A stretch of 64,000 bases of DNA from Mesostigma viride (lineage: Eukaryota > Streptophyta > Mesostigmatophyceae > Mesostigmatales > Mesostigmataceae). The stretch covers positions 1,722,464 to 1,786,463 of the forward strand of contig RPFO01000392.1 of assembly GCA_009746045.1 (NCBI GenBank), written 5' to 3'. Of this stretch, positions 41,482-52,385 are shown in pieces. A model generated the notes under the pieces. The model had not been told where the DNA came from. It searched no databases and was given only the letters and a program-made list of their open reading frames with translations. The position numbers and the translations under genes are program-made. Numbering within the stretch: the stretch's first letter is position 1; each line of letters opens with the position of its first letter.

Positions 41482-41817
41482 TTGTTTACCTGTTTTGTCA
41501 CTACTGTGGATGCTGCATCCTCTGCACCCCTGCGTGTTCGTCCTTTGATGTTTCTAAATGGTGGCCTTACCGCTCCTACTACCGTGGTAGACCCTTTTTT
41601 GCATCCTCATGATATCCTCAATGTTTCTGTCCTCGTAGATAGTGGGGCTGCCAGCTCCTTTGTGAGCGAGGCCCTTGTTAGGAGACTAGGATTACATAGT
41701 AGCTATCCCTCATTCCTCTCAGGTGACTGTGCACTATATATCCTGATGGTCACACTTGTCACTCTCATGGGACTGTATCCTTACCACTCCTCATTCAGGG
41801 TCGCCATATTAAATTAG
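41482..41817 (+). pseudogene. G1 protease remnant
   Basis: VSVLVDSGAASSFVSEALVRRLGL shows the retropepsin DSGA loop of gypsy proteases. Homology ends in a frame change about 30 codons later; the flap and ILG region reappear in another frame as TIGPITIVDILLGLDWH (about 41823-41873). Confidence 0.85.
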
Positions 41818-41896
41818 TGGCGACCATAGGCCCTATAACGATTGTTGATATTTTGTTGGGCTTAGATTGGCATCAAGGCCATAAAATCACTATTAA

Positions 41897-42960
41897 TTAT
41901 GACACTATGGTCCTAGGTTCGATTCCTTGCTGGTAGCTTCTAGGCTTTCTTACTTTCAGTGTTCTGCGGAATCTCAGATTTGGGCAACTAGCGTTTTCAC
42001 ATTTGTTGCCTTCTGACGAGAACATGACACCAAGGTTATAGTAAGCCTCGGGCCAGAGGCTAGCTGTTACCTGGTTCCTTGATAGCACCTATTAGTTGCC
42101 GGAAGGACACACGAAGGTCGAGAATTTATCCTTAGTAGAAGTAACCCCTATTGAGCTACCCGGTGATCCTCCTCTATGACCTATGGCTGGTCATTAATGA
42201 CCAACAATGACAATATATGTTTTATTGCGCATGTTCCTCCGTGTCTTACCAATAAAGTCCGTTACATGTCTATTATAGATTCCTCTCGGGTCTTTGAAGA
42301 AAAGACTCCCTCATACCCTCCTCCTCGGGTGGTTTTCTCCGATGTATCGTATGGGCCCCTCCGAATTATAAGAGTTATAACAAATACTTGTGTCGTTATT
42401 AGAAGCAGATCTAAGGGATCTTAGTAATTCCCCATATTCTACTAGTGTTTTGCTAGTCCCTCTGCCCAATGGCAAATTTATCCTAGTTACAGGCTATTGA
42501 AAAGTTGATTATGATAATAGCCGTGCAAAATACTACGCAGACATCACTTCCTCATGGTCTAGTATTTTCCTTTCTTGGGCTGATGCACGTATTGTGATTA
42601 ATAGCCCCTCCGTTTACGTGATTAGGTATAAGAAGTTTCACCTCTTTGAAGAAGCACAGCAGTTCTGTCTTTGGTATCAAAGAGACATTCATCAGCAGTT
42701 CATGTCTTTGGTATTAATGGTATAGTCAAACCGACATAGGAATATGTACATCCTCGTCCTGCAGGTCCTCCTACAATTCGTACAGAAGCTGTTCCTTCTC
42801 CATTTCATATCCCTGACAGATTTCTTACTCCTTTACCTTCTCCAACCCACGAACGGGGTTTTCTTCCTCCTATATTGAGACCCCTCTTACTGTGGAATTT
42901 GGTCCCTTATCAATCACGGTGACTAGGAAGGAGTGAGCTAAATAGTCCTTTCCTTTCTGC
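41897..42960 (+). pseudogene. G1 reverse transcriptase, mostly deleted
   Basis: Short pieces of the N-terminal reverse-transcriptase region survive (MSIIDSSRVFEEKTPSYPPP at about 42265-42325; SNSPYSTSVLLVPLPNG at about 42422-42472). The catalytic palm with its DD box is missing, and the sequence 42500-42900 has no recognisable reverse-transcriptase motif. G3 and G4 show what is lost. A B-box-like GGTTCGATTCC occurs at about 41915 in sequence that does not belong to the polyprotein. Confidence 0.75.
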
Positions 42961-43440
42961 GTGGTTGAAGTTTTTGTTGTCAGCAGACTCCGACCGGCGA
43001 TCCTCGTCTTGCCAGATACCTCGAAACTGTTTGTATTAGCTACTGACACTAGTAAGGTAGCCATTGGGGGTGTTCTCCTCCAAGACCAAGGTCATGGTTT
43101 GCAACCCATCGAATACATCTCTAGGACTATGTTACCTGCTGAGCGCAAGTACCCTGTTCACCAACAAGAGTATTGGCTGTGGTATATTGCTGTCATGCAT
43201 GGCAACATTTCCTTAAAGGTGCCCAATTCGATGTCTGTATGTGTGAGCCTTGTGATGCTGACCCTTACCTGTTGGTTATTCAAACCGACCATCGTCCTCT
43301 GATTCACCTTCTGTCACAACCCAACCTCACTCCTCGGCAAGCGCGGTGGATGGAATTCCGTGCGCAATTTGCCCCTGCAATACGTCAAGGGTGTCAATGA
43401 TATTGTCTTTGATGCTTTATCCCGACGTCCTGACTTAGTA
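42961..43440 (+). pseudogene. G1 RNase H
   Basis: ILVLPDTSKLFVLATDTSKVAIGGVLLQ (thumb/RNase H border), QPIEYISRTMLPAERKYPVHQ, then in shifted frames VIQTDHRPLIHLLSQPNLTPRQARWMEF and DALSRRPDL. This is the Ty3/gypsy RNase H signature, broken by at least three frame changes. Confidence 0.85.
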
Positions 43441-44555
43441 TTCCTTTTTCGAGGATCTAGATGTCCTCACTACCACCCTCGTTCCTACTCCTCTTGGTGT
43501 TTTCCCCTATGGTGACATCCCTCATGACGGGCAGTATACAAGACTACCTTTTCCATACCTGTGTTCGTTTTCCTGATCTCCTCTCTCATGTGGGCCTTTC
43601 TCTTCGGTGTGAGGGCACACCTGTCACCTCGGTGGGGTGGGAGGATACTAATAAAATTATTTCTTTTCCCCTCCGTCATGTGTCCACTCGGGCTGGGAAG
43701 TCGTTTGGTAATCTTGTTCCTTCTAGTCCACCCCTCTTTTTGGTAAAGTTGTGGGTGACTTCCTGTAGAACCTTCTGTAGATGCCTCGGTAGCCAGTCCT
43801 ACGTCAGATTTAGAGCGTCTTATCAGTGTTTACGGCCACTGAGCTGGAAGCCTTAGTCGCAATATCATCACACCCTCGAAAATTCGGGAAGTACCCGTGC
43901 AAGTTTGTGGGTAGCTTCTTGTATGTGCTGTTAAAGGATGATCCTCTGCAATGACGTTTGTATTTTCCCCTTTATTTGCCGCTCGTCCTTGTTGTTTGAG
44001 TTACATGATTTAGCTGCTCACCAGCTAGGGCGGGAAGCGTGTGCGGGATTTGGTAACCCGTTCATACTTCTGGCCCTCCCTCCTCAGCACTTGATGTGGA
44101 TGAATATGTTGGTAGGACATGCCAATCATGCCAGGAGATGAAACCTAGTAATGTGGGTCAGATAGCAGATCGAGCCTCGTACCCTCCATGATCCTATTAT
44201 AATGCCTTGGGATTCCATTATGACGGATTTTGGGGGGGGCCAAAATAGAATGCCAAAGGCAATTGATGCGCAGATCCTCGTGTTTGTAGACCGCCTTACT
44301 AGACGTTGTCACCTTGTCCCTTGTCCCTTGGAGCTTACTGCTCGAGTGACTGTGCAGCTGTACCTTCTAAACGTTTATCGTTACCATGGGTTGAGCAGGC
44401 AGTTTATCTCCGATAAGGACAAGCTGTTTACCTCGGACTTTTGGACAGAGTTCTTTGCTGCTATTGGTACTAAAGTGACGTTTGGCACTGCGTACCATTC
44501 CTCCTCCTCACACCTAGTAGAGCGATTAAATAGAGTGGTGGAAGAAGCCCTATGA
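43441..44555 (+). pseudogene. G1 integrase
   Basis: In several frames: a spacer (DLLSHVGLSL), the zinc module (SSLLFELHDLAAHQ, CQSCQEMKPSN), then 44202-44555 as one frame with MPWDSIMTDFGG, AQILVFVDRLTRRCHLVPCP (core, first Asp region), FISDKDKLFTSDFW (second Asp) and HLVERLNRVVEEAL (catalytic Glu). A homopolymer of seven G at 44232-44238 lies in the core. Broken but unmistakable gypsy integrase. Confidence 0.88.
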
Positions 44556-44610
44556 CATTGTAAATGGACCCGTCTGGTAGTGACTGGGAAGATTACCTAT
44601 GTTTGGTTGA

Positions 44611-45445
44611 GTGAAAACCTGCGCAACCTCTAGTTGTTTTTCTTCCTTGCCTTATGTTATTTCCTGGGGCTGTGGGTCGGTTGGTTGTCCCCCGCCCTCC
44701 GCAGCCATCATGTCAGACGACGCCTGCTCAGCCAGCCGCTATCGCTCCGTCCGTGGCTCCCTCCGTCGCGCATGCTCAGCCGGCCGCTGTCGCTCCGTCC
44801 GTGGCTCCCTCCGTCGCGCCTGCTCGGCCGGTCGAGCCTCAGCGTCATCCAGATTTGGGCAAGGCGTCGACGGGCAAGTGGGTGTTTGACACTATACCGA
44901 GGATACGTATGATTCGGCCATGGGTGATTGGACCTCTAGCTGCCCGACCGGCCACGACGTCTTCCCCTGTCGCCGCTCCTGCCGCCACCGCTTCTTCCGT
45001 CGCGCCCGCCTCCGGCCGCCGTCATCCACCAACCGCGCATTGCTCATGTTGGGAAGTCCTCAGCTTCGGTAACGCGTGTTAGCGAGAGTTGTGAGATCCG
45101 GCACGTGCGTCTGTGGCCCGACAACGTGGAGCGTTTCCTGGACTTGTTTTTCACCTCCGTTGCTCGTGGTGAGCTGTTCTTCTATCGATTCCTCCTACGC
45201 GCCCTCCTTCTACCGTCGGCAGAGCCCTTCGTGCGCTAGTTTCAGTGCGGGTTCCTTGACTGGGCCCGTGGACAGGTGGTCCTGACACATCATCAATACT
45301 ATTGGGCTTTCCTCGGCATGTATCTTGATGGCGTTTGGGAGGATGTGTTCCTCCCTGTAGACAGGCATGACAACCCTCTTGATGTTGCTCATCACCGGGG
45401 GTTGTTTTTGGCCACCCGTGGTACTTTTCAGGCTACTGGAGTGTA
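44611..45445 (+). pseudogene. G1 C-terminal region: Ala/Pro/Ser repeats and unknown conserved block
   Basis: 44654-45082 encodes an Ala/Pro/Ser/Val-rich stretch with a tandem 48-bp unit (APSVAPSVA-type, about 44735-44830). It is followed by a block readable at 45085-45445 with one in-frame TAG (45238-45240): IRHVRLWPDNVERFLDLFF, RFLLRALLLPSAEPFVR, CGFLDWARGQVVLT, YYWAFLGMYLDGVWEDVFLP, RGLFLATRGTFQ. The same block occurs in G2 (18270-18560 and 7650-7684). It takes the place where many gypsy elements carry a chromodomain, but I cannot recognise chromodomain aromatic-cage residues. Function unknown. Confidence 0.65.
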
Positions 45446-45813
45446 GACAGAGGGCTCTAGGCCCGACCTGAGGGTGTTGTCCCTCCTGTATATAGAGTCG
45501 CCCTCTGGGCTTGGCCAGTTGGTTGGCCGTTCTCTGTCCTCAGTGTGAACATTGTTTCCTACGCGTGTCCTGCCTAGTGCCGTCCCTCCCGGCAAGCCTC
45601 CGTGCAAGGCAGTTAGGGGAGCCTCACACCCGGCGTGGTGCTGGTGATCCCTACACCGTTTGGGGTGGACCCGAGGTTAACATGTTTTTGCTTTGGGCCT
45701 TGGATGGTTAGTCGATTGTGTTAGGCTTTTGTTGGGTGCGTTAGGTTATTCCTACCCCTTTGGTCTCCTCCCTGTACGTAGGGAGAGGGCTCCCTACCTT
45801 TGTGGGGGGGAGG

Positions 45814-46376
45814 TGTTACGTCGCGTAACTTTTGTTGTTGTTACGGACGTAAATTAGGTCCTTTGTTGCCTCAGCCATTCCGGAACAGTTCGCTCACTTT
45901 CCTAGGCTTACGTGTAGTTAGGACCTTTTGGCCGGTCGGTACCGGGCCTTGTGACGTGGCAATTGTACAGTATGGTGGTTCGGTGCAGTCGCGCCGCGCT
46001 GCGTACTTTAGTAGTGGTCCTTTTATCCTGCGTGTGAACCTTGTGGACATGCGTTGGTCCTGTAGGCGAGGGTCGATGTCGGCCCGAGCATACACGCCTG
46101 TCGGCGATCATTTATGCAGCAGTTGTCCTTCGTGAATGGCACCCGGCGTGTGTTATGAATTAACACATATTAGCTAGGGTCATGGCAGTGTAGTATTGTT
46201 TCCTTCGTAGTACCCTGGTTTTATTCGGTGTATGGCGTATAATAATAGAATGCATTGAGAACAGAGTCGTCACGTCCCAGGTCTTTCCACAACATAGCTC
46301 CTCATCACTAGGTCCCTCACTAGTTTAGGTGAAGTCAGGCTAGGCGTTTGGAATAGAGAGGAGCCAGGGCGTAACA
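45814..46376 (+). repeat. G1 3' LTR
   Basis: Identical by eye to 38473-39035. Polypurine tract at 45804-45813; target duplication TCCTA at 46377-46381. Confidence 0.95.
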
Positions 46377-46383
46377 TCCTAGA

Positions 46384-46904
46384 GGGACTATATTATCATA
46401 GGACTTTCCTGACCTAGTCGCTATATGGCTAAGCGGTATAGAAATTTTATTTTTCCCCTCCCCCCCCACAGAGACCACAAGAAGGGCCTCACACGGGAGA
46501 GAGAGTCCTACGTGAGAAAGGAGGTCAGGCATGCGAACAGCAGTATGAAAGAGGTAGGCATAATGTTCATCATCCGGTAGTTCACCCGGTGATAAGGGGT
46601 TACACCAAGGGTGGTAGGAACTAGAGTAGTATTGAGAACATCTAAGTCAGGACTCGAAAAAGGAATAATCTGCGCGGCGGGAGAGGGCATCAGGCACTAT
46701 GTTATCTACACCTTTAACATACTGAAGTTTAAAATTAAGGGGAAAACTGTGCTAAAAACTCCATCCAGCGCGCTTGACGAGGGGTAAGGTTGGGTTGGGA
46801 GAGAAAATGGGTAAGGGGACGATGGTCCGTTTGTATAACTAATCTATAAGGATCTATCTCACTGGGTTCATTCAGGCAAACATCAAATTGGGCACCAGCT
46901 TGAA
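46384..46904 (-). pseudogene. G3 RNase H end and integrase spacer
   Basis: On the minus strand, from the piggyBac-like border downward: homologues of VIQTDHRPL..FLSQPNLTPRQARWMEF (about 46840-46760, frameshifted), DALSRRPD, SSPDLDVLNTTLVPTTLG (46690-46508) and PDLLSHVGLSLPCE, GKSYDNIVPLG (46532-46384). They match G1 at 43260-43720. Confidence 0.8.
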
Positions 46905-48620
46905 CCCTTAAATCGTCACGGGTCCGTTATAATGGTCCCAGTCGAACTGGGACCATTTAAACGGACCGAGTTTGTGGCAGAACTGGGCGCCGCGCCACTT
47001 TGAATTTAACGGTCAACTCGACGGATCCTGAAAGCTGGCCACGTGGCCTATCCGCAGCACTTCTCAGACCGTCCATCGGACACTTGGCCAGGGTGCTACG
47101 CGCTTGCAAGTCCAGGGGGGTACCATGGTCGAACGAAGACGACGTGCATAAAAATAATTTTGTCGTGCATGCAATATTCCGGCTATGGCGAAGCAAAAGA
47201 TGATTGGGGCAGGAGCACGGATGATCAGATTGCGCTGAAATTTTGTGGAAATATTATTTATGTCATAAACATGCTGCATACCTAGCTGCGGAACAGATAG
47301 AAATGCGAATGTAGGCTTCGGAGCAATTTTTCCTTGCGGCAGCTCGTTAGGGCGGCCAGGCGATGAGCATGCCAGGGCTACGTCATTAATCGCAGCGAAA
47401 GTCCATTTGTTTGCGCACTGATGCAATATATAAATTGTTTTTAGCATTTGTGGTTAGTGGCGTGTTGAAAAAAGCCGCGGTGGATACATCTACAATGTGG
47501 GGGTGCTGGCTCCCGCAAGCAAGGTAACGTCCGGTCTCCAGCTGGTACGTATTTGAGCGCTGGCGTCTTGTAAGAACCCAGTATATATAGTTTAACGTTT
47601 GGCACTTGTTCGTAGGCTTGTACTAGAAGGTTTGTAATCGTTTTTTTGTGGTTTGCTGCTTCTTTGCACAGGCTTGTCAATTGGTTGGTGTACGCCAATG
47701 TCGGGCAGATTTTAGCCCATATTCACTTCCGTTCAGCCAATATTAGCCTCATGGTGGTGAGAACACGGTCGGGGTCGTTCATGGATAAGATATATGTAAT
47801 ACCAAGGTGATTATCCCTCGCTCATGCAGGTCGAAAGTAGTGTTTCCATGGCAAGCTTTCTGCACCACTTCATGTCTTGCTAGCTTCTTGTTGTGTGCTC
47901 CTTGCAAGCTAGAAACATGACCCTGCTGGCATGGCAGCATGTCCAGCTTAAACCATTTGTTTTTCTCATCATTGACAACACTTTAGGGGTGCTTTTTTAT
48001 ACCTTTGCTGCACTAGTAATCTCCACCTTGCTATGCCTCCTCCTTGCGACCGTCCGTGTGCGTATGGTTGATTGCACAAGCTTTATACCCAATGCATAGA
48101 ATGGCAGTAGCTCTGTATGCTGGGGCTGTGCATTTGGATGCATTTGTGGTTGTCTCTTTGATGTTGGCCAGGTTGCCACAAAGAAACTATACGGTAGTGC
48201 TAGCGAAACACACCCTAAAAACTGGGGCCGTTATAACGGACTGAGTTATTTTGGGCATTTTGCTAGCTGTGGTAGGCAGCTCTCTGCCATTTCATGATGT
48301 GAGTGCATCTATGCCATGCCTGTGAGTATAGCAAACTACCTTTGAAGGGCCAAGCCCAACTGATTTGTATAAATGGTTTATATTGCATGGTATAGGTCTC
48401 ATACCCTTTTTTTTTGGTACCCCCTTGGGGGGCATGCTATTTATAGCACCCTTGGAGCATGGAAATGTGACCAACAACATGACCCCATCAAAACTTGATA
48501 TAAAAGCATGCTTGGATACAAGGGTGGGCCAGAAAATGTTATTGGGCTTGATACTAGCGTGTTTGCAAAGATAGGTCAACTCAGTCCGTTCTCGTGGTCC
48601 CAGTCAAGACGGTTTAAGGG
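46905..48620. mobile_element. piggyBac-like non-autonomous element (TTAA target)
   Basis: A 1.7-kb insertion in the RNase H of G3. Ends are inverted repeats CCCTTAAATCGTC (left) and GACGGTTTAAGGG (right). The right flank is TTAA (48621-48624); the left flank is TTGAA (46900-46904), a TTAA with one extra base. CCC-starting ends and TTAA targets are the piggyBac signature. Subterminal AACGGACYGAGTT-type motifs occur at both ends (46962; 48233 and 48580 in inverse). A 45-bp near-perfect hairpin lies at 46922-46966. No transposase domain is readable in any frame, so it must be mobilised in trans. Confidence 0.7.
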
Positions 48621-49030
48621 TTAAGAAAGTGCTGCCACGCGTGGCAACAATACACCACAGCTAATAGTTCGTGCTGGTGTACAGGATAGTTACGCTCCGC
48701 GGGGAGCATTGTCCTAGAGATATACTCAATTGGCTGTAAGCCCTGACCCTGATCCTGGAGAAGGACCCCCCCTATAGCTACCTTACTAGCGTCTGTAGCT
48801 ACCACAAAGGGTTTGGTAGTATCGGGTAGGATGAGTATGGGAGGAGAAAGGAGTAGGGATTTTAAACACTGAAAAGCAGATTGACACTCGCTACTCCAGA
48901 GAAAGGGGATATCTTTCTTTAATAAATGATTAATAGGGGCTGCTATAGTTGCAAAACGAGGGATAAAACGCCTATAGTAAGAGGCAATCCCTAAGAAACT
49001 ACGTACACTTCGTCGGTAGGGGTAGGCCAA
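48621..49030 (-). pseudogene. G3 reverse transcriptase thumb / RNase H start
   Basis: Minus-strand frame with VRSFLGIASYYRRFIPRFATIAAPINHLLKKD, ILILPDTTKPFVVATDASKVAIGGVLLQDQ (RNase H first Asp), YISRTMLPAERNYPVHQHELLAVVYCCHAWQHFL, ending at the piggyBac-like insertion. It is the same domain set as G4 at 55270-55640. Confidence 0.9.
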
Positions 49031-49182
49031 TCCTGAATTGACTTAGTTTTATCCGGGTCGGTAGCGACACCGGCATCTGACAAAACATGTCCTAAAAATG
49101 GTACACTCCTACCCGAACGAACTTTAGCACGGCGAGCCCACAAAGAATTTTCAGACATTATTTCTAAGACTTTCTTTAAAAT

Positions 49183-50051
49183 TTAAATCACGTACGTTTC
49201 AAAATCTGGGGAGTAAATAAGGATGTCATCTACGTAAGCCTGAGTACAAGAACGATCGTGCTCGGCTAAGGAAGCAGAGGAGAAGGAAGGATCTTTTAAA
49301 TCAGAGGACACTTTGGGAAGGTGAGAATTACCCATAACAGGCCTAAGCACTTCATTCATCAACATTTGAAAAGAGGCAGGAGAATTACAGAGTCCCATAG
49401 CCGCTACTCTAAACTGATAATGACCAAAAAGGGGTAGCAAAGGCGGTTTTATGACAATCCTCGGGCGCTATTCGCAGTTGCCAAAAACCATCTGCACATT
49501 GAATCCAGTACAGTGAAACAGGTAGAACCTTTAACCTTATTAAATATATCATCAATACGAGGTAGAGGGTATTTAGACTTCACAGTGATATCATTTAACT
49601 TCCTATAATCAGTAACTAAACGAAACTTGCCATTTGGCTTAGGGACTAACAGGACACCAGGTGAGTAGGGGGAGTTACTAGGTTCTATCAATCCTGCTTC
49701 TAATGTTGACACTAAAATCTGTTTTAGTTCCTTTAACTCGGTAGGGCCCATTCTATACATCGGAGAGTGCGTAGGAACTGCACCGTCCTTAATAACTACA
49801 CGGTGTAAAACAGAACGAGGAGGAGGATAAGAAGGAGTCTTTTCTTCAAAAACTTTGGAGGAATCTATCACAGCCATGTATCTTACTATTTCGTTTTCAG
49901 TAAATCCCACCCCTATTGTATCCACTGTGTTCACATCTATATTCACACTATTATTAGGGATAGGTATCTCCTGTACTTCTAACTGAAGGATCAACATACA
50001 TAATAAATATCCATATTCCTTTAGTTCAGATCGCAATTCATCCTTGGACAT
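49183..50051 (-). pseudogene. G3 reverse transcriptase fingers and palm
   Basis: The 50051-49449 frame has IDSSKVFEEKTPSYPPPRS, MGPTELKELKQILVSTLEAGLIEPSNSPY, LLVPKPNGKFRLVTDYRKLNDITVKSKYPLPRIDDIFNKV and TVLDSMCRWF (motif A with its Asp). After a shift near 49445 the second frame gives FGHYQFRVAAMGLCNSPASFQMLMNEV (motif B region) and TQAYVDDILIYSPDF (catalytic YVDD). The palm is essentially complete apart from one frameshift and a small change after motif A. Confidence 0.92.
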
Positions 50052-50240
50052 TAATACTTCAGGTATAGGTCTTACAGGAGGATCAACAGGTGTAGTCGAG
50101 GGGTAATATCTACCAAGGATAAATTTTCCGCTCTATAATGACGTTCCGGTACCCAGTAAGAGCTATCTGGAAACCAGATGACCATGGTATCATAATTAAT
50201 AGTAATCTTATTATCCTGCATGGTGCCAATCTAATCCTAG

Positions 50241-50561
50241 TCATAATACATCAGCGGTAGTGATAGGGCCTATAGTGGCCGTCAGGTTGACAGTACGTCC
50301 TTGTATGACCAGGGGAAGGGACACCGTACCCGGGGAATGACTGGTGCGACCGTCAGCATAATGGACAGTGACAGGCTTGGTGTGAGGGATAGGGACTAGT
50401 CCTAAACGCCTAACTAGGGCCTCGCTCACAAAGGAGCTAGCCGCACCGCTATCCACTAACACAGAGACATTCAAAAGTTCATCAGCATGCAAGAAGGGGT
50501 CTACAGCAGTGTGAGGGACGGTTAAGCCACCATTCAAAAACATAAGAGGACGAACACGCAA
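50241..50561 (-). pseudogene. G3 protease
   Basis: LLNVSVLVDSGAASSFVSEALVRRLGLVPIPHT, HYADGRTSHSPGTVSLPLVIQGRTVNLTATIGPITTADVL: DSGA loop, flap region and approach to the second psi-loop of a gypsy retropepsin. The homologous ILG.DW motif lies in shifted frame below 50241. Confidence 0.9.
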
Positions 50562-50824
50562 CCTTGGGTAGGGATGATTCAGCTCCTACAGAAGTTATGA
50601 AAACAGGCAGGCAAAAATTATTATCTGGGGTACTATCTAAGGACCTGTCCAGGTTACCCCCGGCTGACAGGCCTACTGTTCCCCCTCCCCCCCCACATCC
50701 ACGGAGACTAACCCCGAAGAAGACCCTGGCGAAAAAGCCACTGCTGGAGGGTCACGAGGGAGCGAAGAGGGTGCAGGAGCCTGATTATCATAGGGGAACC
50801 CTGAGGGTCCTGTCTGCACCGCAT

Positions 50825-52385
50825 TCAGCCTACTAGGGGTATAGCTGAGGGAATGCGTCCTGAAGTGGGACGAATAGGAGCACGCTGAGGGGTACGAGGA
50901 GGGCGAGCGTCGGGATGAGGGGGATCACCAGAAAGGAACTTGGGGCACTCCCCCTTAAGATGGCCCACCTCATGACAGTGATAACACGAGATGTGAGACA
51001 CATCCAATGCAGATATATCTGTAACACAAATATCTAATTCTTCTACATATGCCTATTCTTCTTCAGGAGTGAGGACAAGGTTATGAACCCTAGTACACAA
51101 AGGAGCATGAGCATACATCATGCAATCAGCAACACGGAGGAGATGGGTAGGAAGAGGAGTGGTAAAGAAATCTGCTACTCTTAATAGACGCTGTCGCACA
51201 TGCTTGAGGGGCAGATCAGTGAAACGGTAGGCAGAGAACTGGCGTTTTACCTCACCTAATAAGGGTCTACTGAGGCCTTGAAGGAAACGAGCACGTACTT
51301 CTGCGCCCGACAAATCCCTATAATTCGCACCACCTGTGCATCAAATTCTTTCATATACTACTCCTTAAACGGTTTAGTACCTTGCTGCAAAGTACCAAAG
51401 GCTAATCTATCCTGCAATCTGCATCAGGAGGAACTAAATGGCTCTCTAACCGCTTAAACAATTCTGCTACTGAGTTAGGGTAGGCATGAGAGGCCAAGGA
51501 TTCACACTGGATGAGGTTGGCAAGCTCAGGGGTAATACAGGTAGTAAGATAGTGAGGGACTAACACAGCATCAGGGAGACGCCATCTATTATGATTTTGC
51601 CACGACTCTGTGTTCTGGGTAAGCAGCATAATAAAAGTGAAAAACTGTTGAGGGGTAGACTTGACATCCAACGTGGGAAGGTTAGCAAAGAGGGGAAGAG
51701 CAGGAGGCTTAGGAGGATGGGAAGGATCAGATTTACCCATAGGACCACTGTCTTCAACTGCTACATAAGAGGGATAGAACGAAGGAAGAGAAAAGGTTTT
51801 GGATAGGGGTCTAGAAGGGGCCACCGTTTCAGGATGGTCCCCATAGGAGAAGGGAACAGTATATTGTTCACGAAGGGAGGAGTAGGCAAAATGATCATAA
51901 TTTCTGTCATCTAGAGGCATGGTGCTGAAATCACTAGTATTAACTTCTAACTCTCCTACGCGGGAAGGAACCTGGGCAGCCTCGTAGGCCGTGTCAGGGT
52001 AGGACCAAGAAGCAGGAGGAGGAAAGGGAACTGCGCTAGGGCGACCAGAAGGGCCTTCAGGGGCAGGGTTACGACCCAATGATGTTATAAGCAGGGATAG
52101 AAGGAACAGGATGAGGTTGAGGCCTATAGCAGCATTATCAGGAAGTGAGGACCTAATTGAGGGGTGAGCCAAGTTTGCAGGAGGGGCAGGGGCCTGGTTC
52201 ATGGTGAAAGAAGGGTCTTCACTAAATCTAACATGCATACGTTGTTCAAAGGTAGGAGCGGTGACAAAGGGACGACGATTGTTATTATTATTATTATTAT
52301 TATTGGCATTATTAGAATCATAAGTGGTAGGTATAGGTGACATCTCTCCACCCACTAGATCCATGTTCAGTTTGAGGAAAAACAA
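50825..52385 (-). pseudogene. G3 gag
   Basis: 52385-51402 is one 327-codon frame from an ATG used by the tool at 52385; the in-frame ATG at 52363 (MDLVGGEMSPIPTTYDSN) is the likelier start. It has an Asn run from an ATT/ATA microsatellite (52280-52306), a Pro-rich part, and capsid (STPQQFFTFIMLLTQNTESWQNH, YPNSVAELFKRLESHLVPPDAD). A shifted frame (51313-51053) continues the capsid, and another (51007-50825) has the knuckle CYHCHEVGHLKGECP. Compared with G1, no stop interrupts the first 320 codons. Confidence 0.88.

Larger units (their letters stand above)
38473..46376 (+). mobile_element. Ty3/gypsy retrotransposon G1, complete ends, dead coding region
   Basis: The 563-bp LTRs (38473-39035, 45814-46376) are identical base for base by eye, with TGTTACG...CGTAACA inverted ends, target duplication TCCTA (38468-38472, 46377-46381), and a polypurine tract GGGGGGGAGG directly before the 3' LTR. 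Coding order is gag, protease, reverse transcriptase, RNase H, integrase, C-terminal region, i.e. gypsy order. The interior is full of stops and frameshifts and lacks most of the reverse transcriptase. Decay of the interior without LTR divergence means the copy was already defective when it inserted and was moved by proteins supplied in trans (or the LTRs were homogenised later). It sits inside the minus-strand relative G3. Confidence 0.95.
46377..52385 (-). mobile_element. Ty3/gypsy copy G3, decayed, host of two insertions
   Basis: Minus-strand relative of G1, running from gag (52385) down through protease, reverse transcriptase and RNase H to the integrase spacer (46384). There it is cut by G1 and continues a short way at 38336-38472. 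A piggyBac-like element (46905-48620) interrupts the RNase H. Coding pieces are longer than in G1 and include a complete YVDD reverse-transcriptase palm, so G3 and G1 are complementary guides to the ancestral element. No LTR of G3 lies in the window. Confidence 0.9.
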
